Source: Tetrahymena thermophila SB210
Taxonomy: Eukaryota > Ciliophora > Oligohymenophorea > Hymenostomatida > Tetrahymenidae
DNA: 64,000 nt
Assembly (NCBI RefSeq): GCF_000189635.1
Contig: NW_002476452.1
Location: 372,001-436,000, forward strand
Direction: 5' to 3'
Made by a program: the position numbers and the translations under genes. This document shows positions 25,878-38,995 of the stretch, in pieces; within the stretch, counting starts at the first letter, position 1, and the number at the start of each line of letters is the position of its first letter. The notes beneath the pieces were generated by a model. It ran no database searches, was not told where the DNA came from, and worked only from the letters and a program-made list of their open reading frames with translations.

Positions 25878-27064
25878 AGTTATTTTATTGATCCTTAATC
25901 TTGTAATATAATGATACTTAATTTATTTGCTTAGATTGGCAACTTTATTATTTTTATAATAAGATTATCAAAATTAGTATATTTTATTTAATTAATTGGA
26001 TAATATCAAGATTTACCATAATAATAATGAATAAGCTTTAAATAAATTTATTGGCTACTATACTTTGTAATTTTTATTAAGTCATATATTATTAATTAAT
26101 TTAGCAGATACAAGATATTTCAAAAGCTACATAGAAACAATTAAAAATGGCTAATGATTGATCTAAAAGTTTTAATAAAATAAATTAATAGATAGATCAT
26201 TTGTTGTTTTCTGAAATCATACTAAAATCATAACTTTCTAAATAAATTACTTGATAAATAATTTCAAAATATTGATAATATTTTATTTTAGATTTAAAAT
26301 TATATTCATAGAAAAAATAAACTTTAATTTTTAATGCTAAAATAAAATATTATCAATAAAAAAAATTAACTTATTCATAATTATTTTTTTTAATATTTGA
26401 TTTTTAATTAATAAGTAATTAAATAAATAAAATTAAATTTAATAATGAAGTAGGATTAAAAAACAAACATATTAATAATATAATATAAAATTTAGATTTA
26501 AATTCAATATTTTATAGGTAGAAACTGAAGAAAAAAAATTGGATTATTTCTTGCATAAAAAAATAAAACCCTCCTTCATAAATAAATTATCACAGTATTT
26601 CCTTAAAAGTTAAAAATAAATGAATGAATTATCATTATGGTCTACTTATTAAATTTGCCATTGAAAAAATCAATGTGATAATATGTAAGAATAAAGAGAG
26701 TATTTTTTATTATTTATTTATTTAAGACAATTCAATTTAATTGAATCAATAATAAAAAATGGCAGACCACTAATTAAACTTTGAAAAATTAGATAACTAT
26801 AGAATTTTTTAATTTTTAATATAGAAATAAGAATTACCATAACATATGAAGGTGGTGTGGTGTTATTTTAGATGCAATTTGTCTATTAAATTTATTCAAA
26901 TAGATAATATTCAGCGAAAAGATTCTATCTATTTTAGAGTTTACAAAAATTGTAGAAAGAAAATTTGAGGCCTAAAAAACAGTATAAGAATTCTAATTTT
27001 ATCAAATCAAACTTAATAATTTAAATTGTTTACAAAAATTAATTAATTAATTAAAAAAATTAGG

Positions 27065-27102
<38 letters not shown>

Positions 27103-27120
27103 CATAAGCCTACTTAGAAT
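25878..27120. other. AT-rich spacer ending in a (CAAT)n tract
   Basis: No gene was recognised. The last part holds the tetranucleotide repeat at 27072-27102 in the leader of the following gene. Confidence 0.5.
27072..27102. repeat. (CAAT)n microsatellite, about eight units
   Basis: An uninterrupted run of CAAT lies 18 bases upstream of the ATG at 27121, probably within the 5' untranslated leader. Shorter CAATCAAT runs also occur near 47495-47535. Confidence 0.9.
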
Positions 27121-27513
27121 ATGAGAAAAAATATAATAGCTATAGTTTTTTTATTCAGTCTAATATTAAGAATCAAAGCTGAATGTACAACTGACTGTGC
27201 TAATGGTTGGAAAATTATTACAGATGTATATTATTGCAAAAGTATTTTTGGAGATGCAAACTGCAATAATGATGCAACATGCATTACTGATTTTAATAAT
27301 TATAAGGCTTGTGCTTTAACAGGATGCTTTGGTTAAATTGGAAACCTTGCAAGTATCAGCTAATACAATGATTGTGTATAAAAATGTACAGGAACTACCT
27401 AACCAGTTAAAGATTTTGCTCTTAGCTTTAACAATTGTATGAATATAGCTTCTTCTGCAATGCTACTTTTTGAGGTAGCGATATCAATCTTTCTATACTT
27501 AATCTACTTTTGA
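27121..27513 (+). CDS. Small Cys-rich secreted protein, likely GPI-anchored, 130 aa
   Basis: ATG 27121 to TGA 27511-27513 is one exon with in-frame TAA codons. Residues 1-~20 (MRKNIIAIVFLFSLILRIKA) are a signal peptide. The mature region has ten cysteines, enough for five disulphides, in a compact domain (ECTTDC, YYCKS, DANCNN, ACALTGC, DCVQKC, NNCMN). The C-terminus is a hydrophobic tail (SSAMLLFEVAISIFLYLIYF) directly before the stop, with small residues ahead of it, as in GPI-attachment signals. It is probably a cell-surface protein. No named family is recognised, and a single-pass membrane anchor is the alternative. Confidence 0.75.
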
Positions 27514-28433
27514 ATTTAATAAAGAAGGCTAATTATATCCTTATTAACTTATAATAAATAAAATAATTTATTGCTAGCATAATTATGATAATTCTTTGTA
27601 CTTTTAATTAAAACTTACAAAATAAAACATTTTTGTATAATTTCATCAAAAAAAAGAAATAAATGTATTAATTCTTTATACAAACTTTAAAAAAGTCAAA
27701 ATAAATAAATAATCTAAATCAGTTTTTTCATTTTAAATCTAATAGATTTCGTTTTTTTTTTAATTTTTACCATAAATTCAAAAACATAACATTAATTCTT
27801 AATAAATAATTCTATTTTCTCTAACATAGATTTTATTTTTTTATGCTCTCCGAAATTGAACCTTTTTTTAATTTTAGAATTTATGTAAATATAATTTGGA
27901 ATTAGTATTAATATTTTCAATCTTTTTAAATTCGAGTTTTTTATTTTGCACATAAAAATAGCTTTAATAAATTTTAAAAAGCTTGAATGAAAGATTTAGT
28001 ATTTAAATTCTGGTTTAGTAATGCATGAATTAATAAATAACATAATTTATTTACTTAATACATGAAAAATAAATCAATTATTTTTGCTTGATTTTATGAA
28101 AATAATTACAAAATATATTTCGCTATTTATTTATTTATTCCTTTTTTTATAAATATTCTTTTTTTGTCATTTCTTAAATTGATAATGAGGTATGAATATT
28201 AAAATATTATTTAAAAATATTGAATTATATATTGTCTGACATTATTCTAATTGCAAAGGTTGATGTTTAATAATCATAAAATCCCTTGCATCTCTCCGAT
28301 TTTTCCTTAAATACTGAAGAAAACTATTTAAAAGTCTCATATTATTTAAAAAAGAAGAGAAAACAAAAAGATATTTAAAAAAAAGAATTTTTAGAAAGTT
28401 TTAAAAGTAGAAAGAAAGAGAGAAAGAAAAATA
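27514..28433. other. AT-rich spacer
   Basis: No gene was recognised. It separates two plus-strand genes and holds the promoter of the polycystin-like gene, with a purine-rich tract at ~28340-28433. Confidence 0.5.
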
Positions 28434-31400
28434 ATGAAGTAAAAAATTGTTTCCTTTTATATAAGGATTTTATTGTTTTTTGTCAGCTTAAGTTGCTATA
28501 CTTATTAATTAACAATCTAACTATAAATGACAGATCAGTTAGATGGGATGTTTTTATAATTTCAACAAAAAGTTGTCTTTTTATCAAGTAGTCCTTATAC
28601 TCCATCAGATTATAATTGTTAACTTTTAGCGATATATGATTTGACTAATTGTTATCTAAGTAGCGATTCAACCAGATTTTACTTGAATCTATATTCAAAC
28701 ACTACTCTCTAAAAAAATTTGTACAAAAACTTTCATTCTTTACCATTTTATTACCTAGATTAATAATTTTAAAATCTATAATTTAATGGTGCTTTAGGCT
28801 TACCTCAGAATATGATACCTCCAAGCGTAATTTTGAGTTATCAATAACCATATGTTAATATATGTGAAGACACCCAAATTAAAATAATTTCAGAGTTGGT
28901 GAATGGAAATAATAATCTCACCTATAAGAAATGGAATCTTGAATCTATGAATCCCTCTAACTCTGCTAATGCTGTTGCTCTGACATAAATTCTAGCTAAT
29001 TTTGAGAGTAAGAACTACCTCACACTGCCTCAATAAAGCTTAAATGAAAACACTAATTACTAATTTAGTGTTGAGGTGGTAAATTTCATAGGAACTTCAA
29101 ACAAAGTTCTTTTCAATTTGAAAACTCTTAGTAAAAATACTCCCTTTATAAAAGTCATTTCGCCTAGTTAATTTAACAACATGTATGTATTTCTAACACA
29201 TTTAGACTGAATATTTATTTATTTGTTTATCTTGACTCATTCTTAAATATAAAATAAATAGAGACTTTAGAAATGACTTTTAATTACAAATATCGTACAA
29301 TACAACTGTGTGTGGAAGCAGTAGCAATCCAGCTTAGTAAAATAAAATTACTGTATCACTACAAGATGGATCGAATTAATTATACTCTTTAGGGGTTATG
29401 ACGGGCACAGGTTCATAAATATTTAATTTGACAATACCCTCATAGTTTTTACAATCAGCAAAGTAGCATTTTTTTTTTGAAATCATCCAATATTAAATTT
29501 TCATTTCTTATAATAAAATAAATAAAACTACTTTTTTTTGTTTATTTAAATTAATTTTAAATGTAAAAAAACACAAAATTTAATAAAACAACACAAATAA
29601 ATAAATAAATTTATCAATAAAACAAAAGTAGATTTTTAAAAAGGAAAAGGTTTATTTAAAATGAAAACAAGAAATAAAATAAAGGATATAATAAAGAAAT
29701 AACTAACATTCTTTTACTTATTTATTATTTAAAATTAAATAGATCATATATTATAGCAATATAGTTGGACATTTAGGCACAATCTTCTACATATTAATAA
29801 AGTATATCTATCACAACAATGAATCCAATAATTACTTCTAGTTCCCAAAACCCAATAACTGATTTCATATAAGACAATGGCTAACCAATATTGCTAAATA
29901 TGGATTACAGTTATATAGATACATTAAAAGTTGATAAAGCTTAATTTAGCACTCAGTGGAATTGCATAGATTTATCTTTGCTCAGTAATAGCTGCACAAA
30001 ATTATTTAATCCCTCTTTAAATCAAAATATTTAAGGTATGCTATCAAATAGAATGTACTAAATTACTTTCTCTATTGCTTTCGGAAATTAAATTTCATAC
30101 AGCACATTTAATATAGTTCTAGCAGATTTGAGTAATACAGATAAAAATAAAATTTACTAATTTTATAATAATATTCAATCTTATGATAGGTCAGCTTCTA
30201 ATGCTCCAAATCCTCCAAATTTTAATTTTATTTTGTAAATTTCTCCTTCATTTAAAGGCAAAACACTAATAAGATAAAACATTTACTAGCCTTTTAACTT
30301 GGCTATTTATATGATTAATTTTGAAGTACTAAAGGTTGATATACCAGATACTAATGATATAATCTTTTAATTATAAGATTTAGTTAATTTGAAACAATAA
30401 TTGTCATCATAATATAATTTATTATCAATAGCTTTATTTAATCGAAAAATTCTTCACACATTATTTGACTATTCTTTTGAAAATGTTGATTGCTAATTTA
30501 CTCTAAGTTCTAGTTATGTGGAAGCTTTTACTGACATAACAAAATTATCTTTAAAAAATTGCTAAAAAAGTTATAATGTTTTTATATATTCAGACTATTA
30601 AAAATTATAAAAGGATATTTCATAGTAATCAATAGCTAATGGGTATCTAGTATACTAATATTTATAAGGTATCTAATCTATAAATTTAGCATTTTCGAAT
30701 AATGCTAATAAATAAAACTATAATTAGTTTTATATATTGGGTATATCTTCTGATCTAAATTATCAAATGGTTTCCACTGTTAATGTCATTGAAAATACTA
30801 AAATAATGAACCTTAATTCTCTTAAATAAATTGCTTATAATTTAATCTAAAATAATAACTAAATATCTATTAATAATTTTTAAAATAATAGAGCAGATTA
30901 TATAAACTATTTAATTGTTTAGTAATTAGAGTATCTTGATTAAAAGAGTTGTAGCTAATCATGCTCTATAAATGGATCATGCTAGCTGTAAAATATATTA
31001 CCATTTAATCAAACATAGAGCATTTAATGCTAGTGCCAATAAAATTATTTTTTTTATGATTGTACAGCTTCATAATCTGATATGAATAGCTTTTTGAATT
31101 TTTTTCGTGAAAATCAGATATCCAAGATTTAATATGATGTACAAATACTAAAGCTTTTGGCTTAAGTTTAGTCTAATATTTATTTATACTTTTTTAGTTA
31201 ATAGTAAATAAGCATTTAGTACATTTATCCTTCTTTTGTTTTCTAATAATTTTATGATTTATCAATCTTTTCGCCTGATTTTGGATGTTAAGATCTTATA
31301 GACTAAACTTATGATTTCCTAGATCAGTACATTTCATATTCTAATATATATCAAAATAATCCAAATTTCGATTAAAAATTAGTTAAGTAAATTAATTTCT

Positions 31401-33985
31401 ATTTATTATTTTTATTAATTACTTTTTACCTTTTTCTTTTTTTATTGCTTTAAACAAGTAAGTAAGCAAAACATCTTATTTAATTAATTTTCTTATTTAA
31501 TATTCTTTTGAAAAAGTATTTTTTGGTAAAAAATATCGATATTAATAACAGTTTAAACTTAAATTAATTTTTTATTTATTAAAAATTAGAGCTACATATG
31601 GGGTTTCTATACCTTGTTAATTTGTTACTGGAAGTCCGGCTTATTATTTTACAAAAAATAATTTTTGTGGGATGGCTAAGTAGGTACCTTATCCAATTTA
31701 TTACTTGTCTTAAATGTTTAGCACAAATTAGATAATTGTAAATTAAATATGTGATACTGGTCAATTGCAAAGTCCATCTTTTAAGGATATTAGCATTCCT
31801 TACTATCCAGGATAACATATGTATTAATATAATCAAACTCCTTGCCTAAAGCTTAAATTTTTGAAGTAAGCATTCGCAAATTATTATTAAGACTAAATTA
31901 AACCTGGCTTTAGTTTCTCAATAGATTAATCTGATTAAAATCCTTATAACTTTACTCTATATTTTGATATTCCTACATTTTATAAACAAAATAAATAGCT
32001 CTCTTAAAATTTAAATTTTAAATTTTAAAAACTTATTTGTATCTTTAACAACCAAGATTAGAATTGGGAAATGTGTATTGAAAATTAAATTGTAATTCAA
32101 GGAAATTCCTCTCTGCTGAAGGTATCAATTTATTTATTATTTCATTAATTATCAAAAAAAATTAATAATTTAAACATTTTTTTCAATATTTCTCAAAATC
32201 ACTAAAGCTAAAACTAAATAATGATTTTAGAAAATACAATGCAAATATATAAAAAAATAAATGTGTATTTTAATTAATCATAATTTATTATTTAAATATC
32301 CTACTTCTTCTACTGTCTATACTTACTGAGATTAAAGCTTTTATCAGAAGATATCTATTTTTATACTAATTTTCATATAAATATCAACTATACATGTAAC
32401 TCAAACTCAGGATGGAACTATTTTTATTATTATTTATTAGCAAATTACTATAATTATTTCACTCATTAAATATGATATAAAAAATAAATCTGAATTTAAT
32501 TTAATTGGTTATTTTTTTTAGCAAATTTTATTTACAAAAAATTTTCGTTTAAATTGATAAATTATTTTTTTAATATAATATTTATTAAATTAGTGTATTT
32601 GTGCATCACCAAAAGTTTTTTATTAGCTTTATACTAATGATTATACTGTTGTATTTATTGATGATCACAACTATGAATTTATTTTTGCTAACGAAATATT
32701 TTCTTACTAATAAATTGCTATTATTGGTTACTTAGGATTGATGCTGACTGTATAAATAATATTTTCTGTAATTGGTTTAAATCAAGATAAAAAGAAAAAG
32801 GTTTAAATCGGAGTATTTCCAATCAGAAGATAATCAACTATAGTTGATATAAATCAAATAGATTTGAATTAAGATATAAATTAGGATAAGAAATTAGATA
32901 GAAGGTCTTCAATATTGTTAGAGATTAACAATGAAGAAATTGCCAACTCTAAAAATTCCAATTTTTGCTCGACTCTTATTGTAAATATACAGATTAATTG
33001 AATAAAATTCATTCTAACTTAAATAATATAAAAAAGAAAGCTCACTCTGTTGGTAAAATCTACTTCAATTATTCATTGAATTTTCCAAGATTTTAAAGAT
33101 ATTTGACTCAATTTTTTATTTATTTGTCATTGCCTGCTGTTGGTGGTCTATATGCTAAATATGTAAATTCTTACTGATTTATTACTTAGCATTTATTATT
33201 ATTATTTTTGAATAAACGAATCAATATTTTTATTTATTTATTTATTTAATTTCAAAAAGTTTTAATGATTGATGTTTTTATTTATTCTTTTTAACTAATT
33301 TATATTATAGCAACTTGACACTCTGATTTATTTTAATCTTGCTTACTTTTGCATTTGCATGTCACCTTTTGGATTGAGGCTTGGGATGAGTATCTTTGAT
33401 TTAATATATTACAATATTAATAAATGTATAAAGATAAAGATAATTAATTATCCCCTAATATTGATAATGAATATCTTATTTATTGGATTCTATGGATTTT
33501 TGGGTTATATTTATTACAGACTTTGGACTGATTCTAATTCTAAATATTTATAAAATTGGCTTATTTTCTCCATAATTATGCTTATTTTTCATGCTATTAT
33601 TTTCGAATTTCTATACATGACTATATCTATTTATTATGTGCGTTCCGAATTTCAAAAGAAACTACAAAAAATAAGAAAGCTTTAACTTAAAAAATAAGTA
33701 AATTATACTTAAAAAGAATCAAATGATCAAATAAACCTTCCATACAATAAATTACCATCAAATGATCCAGGAAATTTTCTAACTTTAGAAACTCATGAAA
33801 ACCAGCTTACACATTTAAATAGATAATCTTAATTAGTTTTATTGACAAAGACAACTCTATTAGACAAAATGCAAATTGAATAAATAGATGGGGACTTAAA
33901 TATTCAAGGAAAAAATTAGGTGATTTAGCTACAGCCAACAAAATCTCAAATTATTTTAAAATAAAAGACTTTACAAAAACTATGA
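28434..33985 (+). CDS. Polycystin-1-like membrane protein with EGF-like and GPS motifs, six exons, apparent frameshift
   Basis: Exons are 28434-29182, 29262-29462, 29743-31386, 31590-32121, 32594-33162 and 33311-33985. All introns are GT-AG and keep phase, and the predicted length is ~1456 aa. A signal peptide (ILLFFVSLSCYTY) precedes a large ectodomain resembling REJ/PKD beta-sandwiches. An EGF-like knot follows (CSINGSCQ...CQCQQNYFFYDC), then a GPS-like motif spanning the exon 4/5 junction: C-IFNNQDQNW-EMC, then CICASPKVFYQL. After it come a transmembrane helix, a cytoplasmic stretch, FPRFQRYLTQFF leading into a second helix, and three more helices. In exon 5 the frame must shift between 32935 and 33001; one extra A in the A5 run at 32951 would restore it. 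It is either a recent pseudogene or a sequence error. In polycystin and adhesion proteins the GPS is the site of self-cleavage. Confidence 0.75.
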
Positions 33986-34718
33986 ATTTTATTTATAATA
34001 AATAAATTGACTATCTATTTAGCAAAAATTTATGTTTTTTTGTAAAAAAAAAATATTGAAAATTTTGAATTTAAAAAGTATGAAAAATTAAAAAATAAAT
34101 AACATTTTTTTATTTCTATTATAAAAATTAATTTAATTTAAATCTCAATCATTTTAATTTAGAATTTTCTCATTAAAAAAATTAGTTTTAAAGTTCATAT
34201 TTCAATTTTTACTGTAAATTCTCTTTTATTTCCAATCTAATATTTTAAAACCAATAATTTAAAAACAATTTTAAGTGTTTTATTTACACCGAAATTTTTC
34301 TTTTTTGGGTGTTATATAATATATTATAATTAACAGTATGGATTTTATTTATTACTTATATTAATTTCTGATTAATATTGAAAAGAAACAAAAGACTATT
34401 TATTAAAAATGTATATTACTATATCACTATTTATCATTTTAATAATATTTTAATAACATAAAATAGATCAGTTTTATGAAAATATTTTTAAATGCATTAA
34501 AAAAATCATAGGAAATATTCAAGCCTTTTCATATAGCATGTTATGAATTTATTAAACATGATATATTTCTTTTAATTTTAAAAACGGCTTGAATTTCACA
34601 AACGAAATTCAAAAAAGGAAAAACAATTTAAATCTGGTAGAAAAGAAGTAAAGACGTTAAGATATTTAAAGTTAATCATTATATAAATTGAATTTTTAAG
34701 TTGTAACGCAAATCACTA
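33986..34718. other. AT-rich spacer
   Basis: Nothing recognised except AT-rich 3' flank. Confidence 0.5.
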
Positions 34719-35850
34719 ATGGATTTATGTTGTAATCCGTTTGAAGATTCTATTAAGTTAGAAGTACAAAGCTAGCAAGAAATATAAGTTATTAAAATCT
34801 ATTTAGAGTAATTTATTTTTTTCAGTGAAAATTAATCTAATTACAATCTAACACTAAATGAAGTTAATACATTTAAAATATTTGGTATTATAATTATCAA
34901 TTCCTTGTAATATATAGTTAAATTAATACATAATATATACTATTTTTAAAATATTATTGAAATTTAATATATTTTTATTTATTTTTCGAGAATATTTTTT
35001 ATTTCAATTTATAAACAACTTTTCATGATATATTATTTTATTTTAAAAAGCCAGAAATTTTTAATAATAAATATGTATGCATATAATGGATTTATACTTC
35101 TATCTCAAATTTCTTTTAATTAATTCGCTCAATTTTTAGGAATATGTTATATTATCTTCAAAGCTTTCTTATATAGATTATTCAGAAAATTTGCAAGTTA
35201 AGAATGTAAAGAATTTAATAATTACACTATCAATAACAGTGTAATCATTAATAATTTATGGATATGATTATAGTCATTAAGTATATAAAGTCTATCTATC
35301 AATTCAGATATAATTCAGAAAAAGTTGCTTTGTCCCTTTTAAATTGTAATAAAAATAAAATTGCATCTGTCTGTTATATCAAATAATAAAAGCTTATTAA
35401 TTTTAATACTATTGAAAAATAATAAAATTGTAAACGATAGCTGCGATACTATACTATTCTTTCTAATTTAAACTCAGGCTGTTTGTTCTTTTTGATTTCT
35501 TGACTGATATTTTGAATAAATGAATTTTTTTAAACAAAATTTTTGTTATTACTGGTTTTTTATTTAAATGGAGTTATTTGATAGGCTGATTTTTGTTTTT
35601 AATAACTTCTGCTAGTTAATGCAATTTAAATGCTGAACTAATTCCTCACTTTAAAGATAAAGATAGATAAATAGATTTATTTTTCAGAATAGTTAGCAGC
35701 CTGAGATGATTCACAGACTAGACTAAAAGATTTAATTATTATTATTAATGAATTAAGTTTTTAAGAATCGCTAAGATCATAAATTAACGTGAATAATAAT
35801 TAAGAAAATAATAAATAATTAGAAAAGCTTGCAAACATTATCTTATTTTT
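34719..35850 (+). pseudogene. Degraded or multi-exon gene of unknown function
   Basis: ATG 34719 opens MDLCCNPFEDSIKLEVQSQQ. A GT-AG intron (34788-35139) would join it in phase to KLSYIDYSENLQVKNVKN and on to GYDYSH. Further protein-like blocks follow in other frames: ASVCYIKQQKLINFNTIEK near 35360-35430 and DDSQTRLKDLIIIINELSFQ near 35710-35770. I could not link these with convincing introns, so this is either a gene with unresolved splicing or a decayed copy. No domain is recognised. Confidence 0.3.
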
Positions 35851-37227
35851 TTTTAATTGAAATTGAATTACAATCAATTAAATAATTTAATAGAAAGAAT
35901 AGATCTAGATTTATTTTTAAAAAACACACAGTAAATACAAGCTGATAGTTTATTCAAATATTTGTATTTTCTTTAAAATATTACTTTTGATATTACTAAA
36001 TTAAATCAACCTAATTTTATCACTAATTTGTGAAACGAAAAGAATATTTATCACTGCTTTTATTACTTGCTTACTTTCATTAATATTTTTAGAAGGCATC
36101 TTACTGAATTACTTAAAATTAAAATCAATTATAAAAATAAGTTTTTTAATCACTGTAGAGGGTGAATTGATGATACAGTTAGTTATTATCAAGTAATTAA
36201 TGACTTTAAAAAAAATATATTTAAAATAAAAAGAAAATCAAACAAATAGTTATAGAGTTATATAGATGTAAGAAGCAGGTATTATAGAGGTAAGTATAAA
36301 AATAGAATCTAAATTTATAGAAAGAGTGAGCTTGGAAGAACAAAAAATAAAAATTAAAATTGATAAAAACACTAAGAAAGATATCCTTATATAAATTTAA
36401 TTAAGTAATACTTTCTGAAGTATTTACAAATTATTTTTACATGGCATTATGTTAATATAATTAATAAAAAATTAAGTTAAACAAATATTTAATTTTATTA
36501 TTTTTTGTGGTTAAATATTTAGTCTTAAAATTGATTGATTGATATCTTTGCAAGGATATCCAAAATTCTCTCCTCTGCAAAAGATTCTCGCTTCTACATA
36601 AAAGAAAGAAGGAGAGTGATCGATTTACTTATTTATTTGAGTTTAAAAAAGAAAGAAAGAAATTATGATAAAAGTTAATGAAGTAGTTCTAATATATTCT
36701 GATGCAGGTTTATATACCAAATTGATATTTAATAAGAGTATACTCAAAAGTTATAGACATATATTTACAAATAAATAGGTGATTTATTGTTATTTATTAT
36801 TATTCTCATCATCACAAATCGGATAAATAATTAATTATATGAGTGAGTGAGTGAGTGTTTTGTTGTGTGATGGTTCATTGAAAAAGATATAAATTATAAA
36901 TATTGCATTAAAGCCAAAATAAATGTCGCTTTTTTATTTTAAATAAAGCGAATTTTTATCTAGGTTAGTGGTGAAATTTTAATTCAAAAGAATTATTTTT
37001 TTTAGTAGGATGAGATTTTTAGTAAAATTATCTAGAGAAAATCATTTTATTGAAGAGTTATTAAAAGTAGATTTACTACTCAACAATTAATCTATTTACT
37101 TTTCATTGTGAAAGTAAACTACTTTTTGGTATTTTAATGATATCTGTAGTTAGTATATTAAATATATTTTATATAGAGTAGGTGTTTGTTTTGTTAGTTT
37201 GCTTGTTTTAATTTGTTTATTGGTTAA
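35851..37227. other. AT-rich spacer with short simple repeats
   Basis: No gene was recognised. A TGAG microsatellite lies at ~36840-36858, and short purine-rich tracts (GAAAGAAGGAGAG) near 36600. Confidence 0.45.
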
Positions 37228-37554
37228 TCAACATACGGCACATCTATCTTATTCAATAAGCTGGATGGTGCACTGAGTTTATACTTTGCTCAACTTAATT
37301 TATAAACGCTTGCGGATAATAGAGCTTTGAGCAGGCATAGTAAGACGAGGGCAAAATAGTTGCTTGTGCTCGTAAATGCGCTTAGCGTTCATAAGCTAAG
37401 GATTTGAGTCTTCAAATTCCTACTATTATTTCATCATCATGATGAATTAGTAGGCCAATTCAGGAGATTCAACTGATTGTCTACCTTGTTGAGTGGTGAC
37501 ACCACTGGCTCTTTTTTTATTAGAATTGTGAGGTTTAGTAGAAGTACATCCCAT
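37228..37554 (-). CDS. Small protein with dual-acylation-like MGC start, 108 aa
   Basis: ATG 37552-37554 to TGA 37228-37230 is a single exon with unusually high GC for this window. The N-terminus MGCTSTKPHNSNKKRASG fits N-myristoylation at Gly2 with possible palmitoylation at Cys3 plus a basic patch, pointing to a membrane-tethered cytoplasmic protein. The middle contains QFIMMMKQQQEF and a basic helix (IRKRLQIKLSKVQ), and the C-terminus ends CAVC. No family is recognised. Confidence 0.7.
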
Positions 37555-38995
37555 TTTTTGAAGTTAATTTATTTATATTAGTGGTTATTTTGGTTGATTT
37601 AAAGGTTATTTTTTATTTTTTTAGTAAATGTATCTATCAATCAGATTTTACTTAAAAATTTTAAAGAAAATAAATATAAACTTCAGAAGAAGCTGTTTTT
37701 AATTATTTTGTCAATCGCAGTCTATTTGATTTTTTTTTGTTATTTATTCTTTATGAATACAACCTGCTTTAATTTCTTTTTAAAATGCGCGAGTATCTTG
37801 TCTATATCCCACCCACAATGCCTGCCTATCTATTAATAAAATTAATTAATTATTTTACTTAGTCTGCTTTTTCTTATTTTTGAAAAATTAAAAAAAGTAA
37901 AGAAGAATAACAAAAGTGATTGAATAATTAAGTAAACAAATAAATATACAAATGCAATTAAATAATTTATTTATTTATCTTGCATTTTAAATGAAATTGC
38001 TTACTCCTACTTGATTTTCTTTTAGAAATCACTGATTTCATTACTGATATAAAATCTATAAGGAATAAATCAAAAAATATAAGATCAAATTCTGCGAACC
38101 AAAGTAAGTAGAGACAGCTGAACAAAGTCTGTTTAATATTTAGAGGGGCAACAGCAAAATTTTAAGTTTTAATAAAAATATATAAAAGTAATTTAATACA
38201 GAGACATCATCTCATCTTACATTAAAGATTATCAATGTTTGATATAGAAAACAGAAATACTTTAATAAATCCTTTTGATAAATTAAATATTGTACATTAA
38301 CCGAAATCTATTCAAACCGCACATAAGTGTAGAACCTCTACCTATCTATTTAGTTAATTGTCTTAAAATTTTCATTCTAAACTATTGTTTTTTAAAGAGC
38401 ATTTATTTACTGCATTCTTTTATAAATTTTAATGTATTCTGATATACTATCTATCACATTGAGTTATTTCATTTTAACGTTATACTGATTGATACAAAAT
38501 TAGAATAAGTGTTTACATTTATCTGAATTATACCATGACATTCATTCATAGTTCGCATAATTTTTATTTCTATAAAAGCATGAATTGTAAAATAATTTGC
38601 ATGTATAGATCTATTCTTTTTTGAGTGAGTGCAATGTAAAATATAAATTATAGTATGAAATTTTATTTTAAACAAATACTAAACAGTCATTTATTTAAAA
38701 ACTACAATAGACAGTCAGACAGACAAGAGGTTCATATGTTTTTAATTTTTTTGCATGCAAATTAATATAAATATTTTTAAAAATCTAAAAAATAGTCCTA
38801 AACAAAATTTATAAGCTCGAAAGAGGGAGCTAGCAGATTATTAAATTGTATTTTACCAGAAATATTTCAAAAAGTTGTTAACAAATATTTTTTACTAATA
38901 AATTAAAGTTAGCAACTTTTAGTTTCAGATTTTGATACTCAACATAAAATTTGTAATTAATATCAATAACAAACAAACAAAGAAAAAAACAATGA
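37555..38995. other. AT-rich spacer with one doubtful small ORF
   Basis: Apart from the doubtful ORF at 38235-38462 nothing coding was recognised. Confidence 0.45.
38235..38462 (+). CDS. Doubtful small ORF, 75 aa
   Basis: ATG 38235 to TGA 38460-38462 reads MFDIENRNTLINPFDKLNIV then becomes Phe/Leu-rich. The first ~40 codons look protein-like, the rest resembles AT-rich spacer. It could be a first exon of the downstream unit or chance. Confidence 0.2.

Noticed and set aside
32843-32992. Alternative tiny introns to explain the frame change in the polycystin-like gene
   Set aside because: No GT-AG pair of the right phase leaves the coding-like residues intact; a one-base change is simpler.
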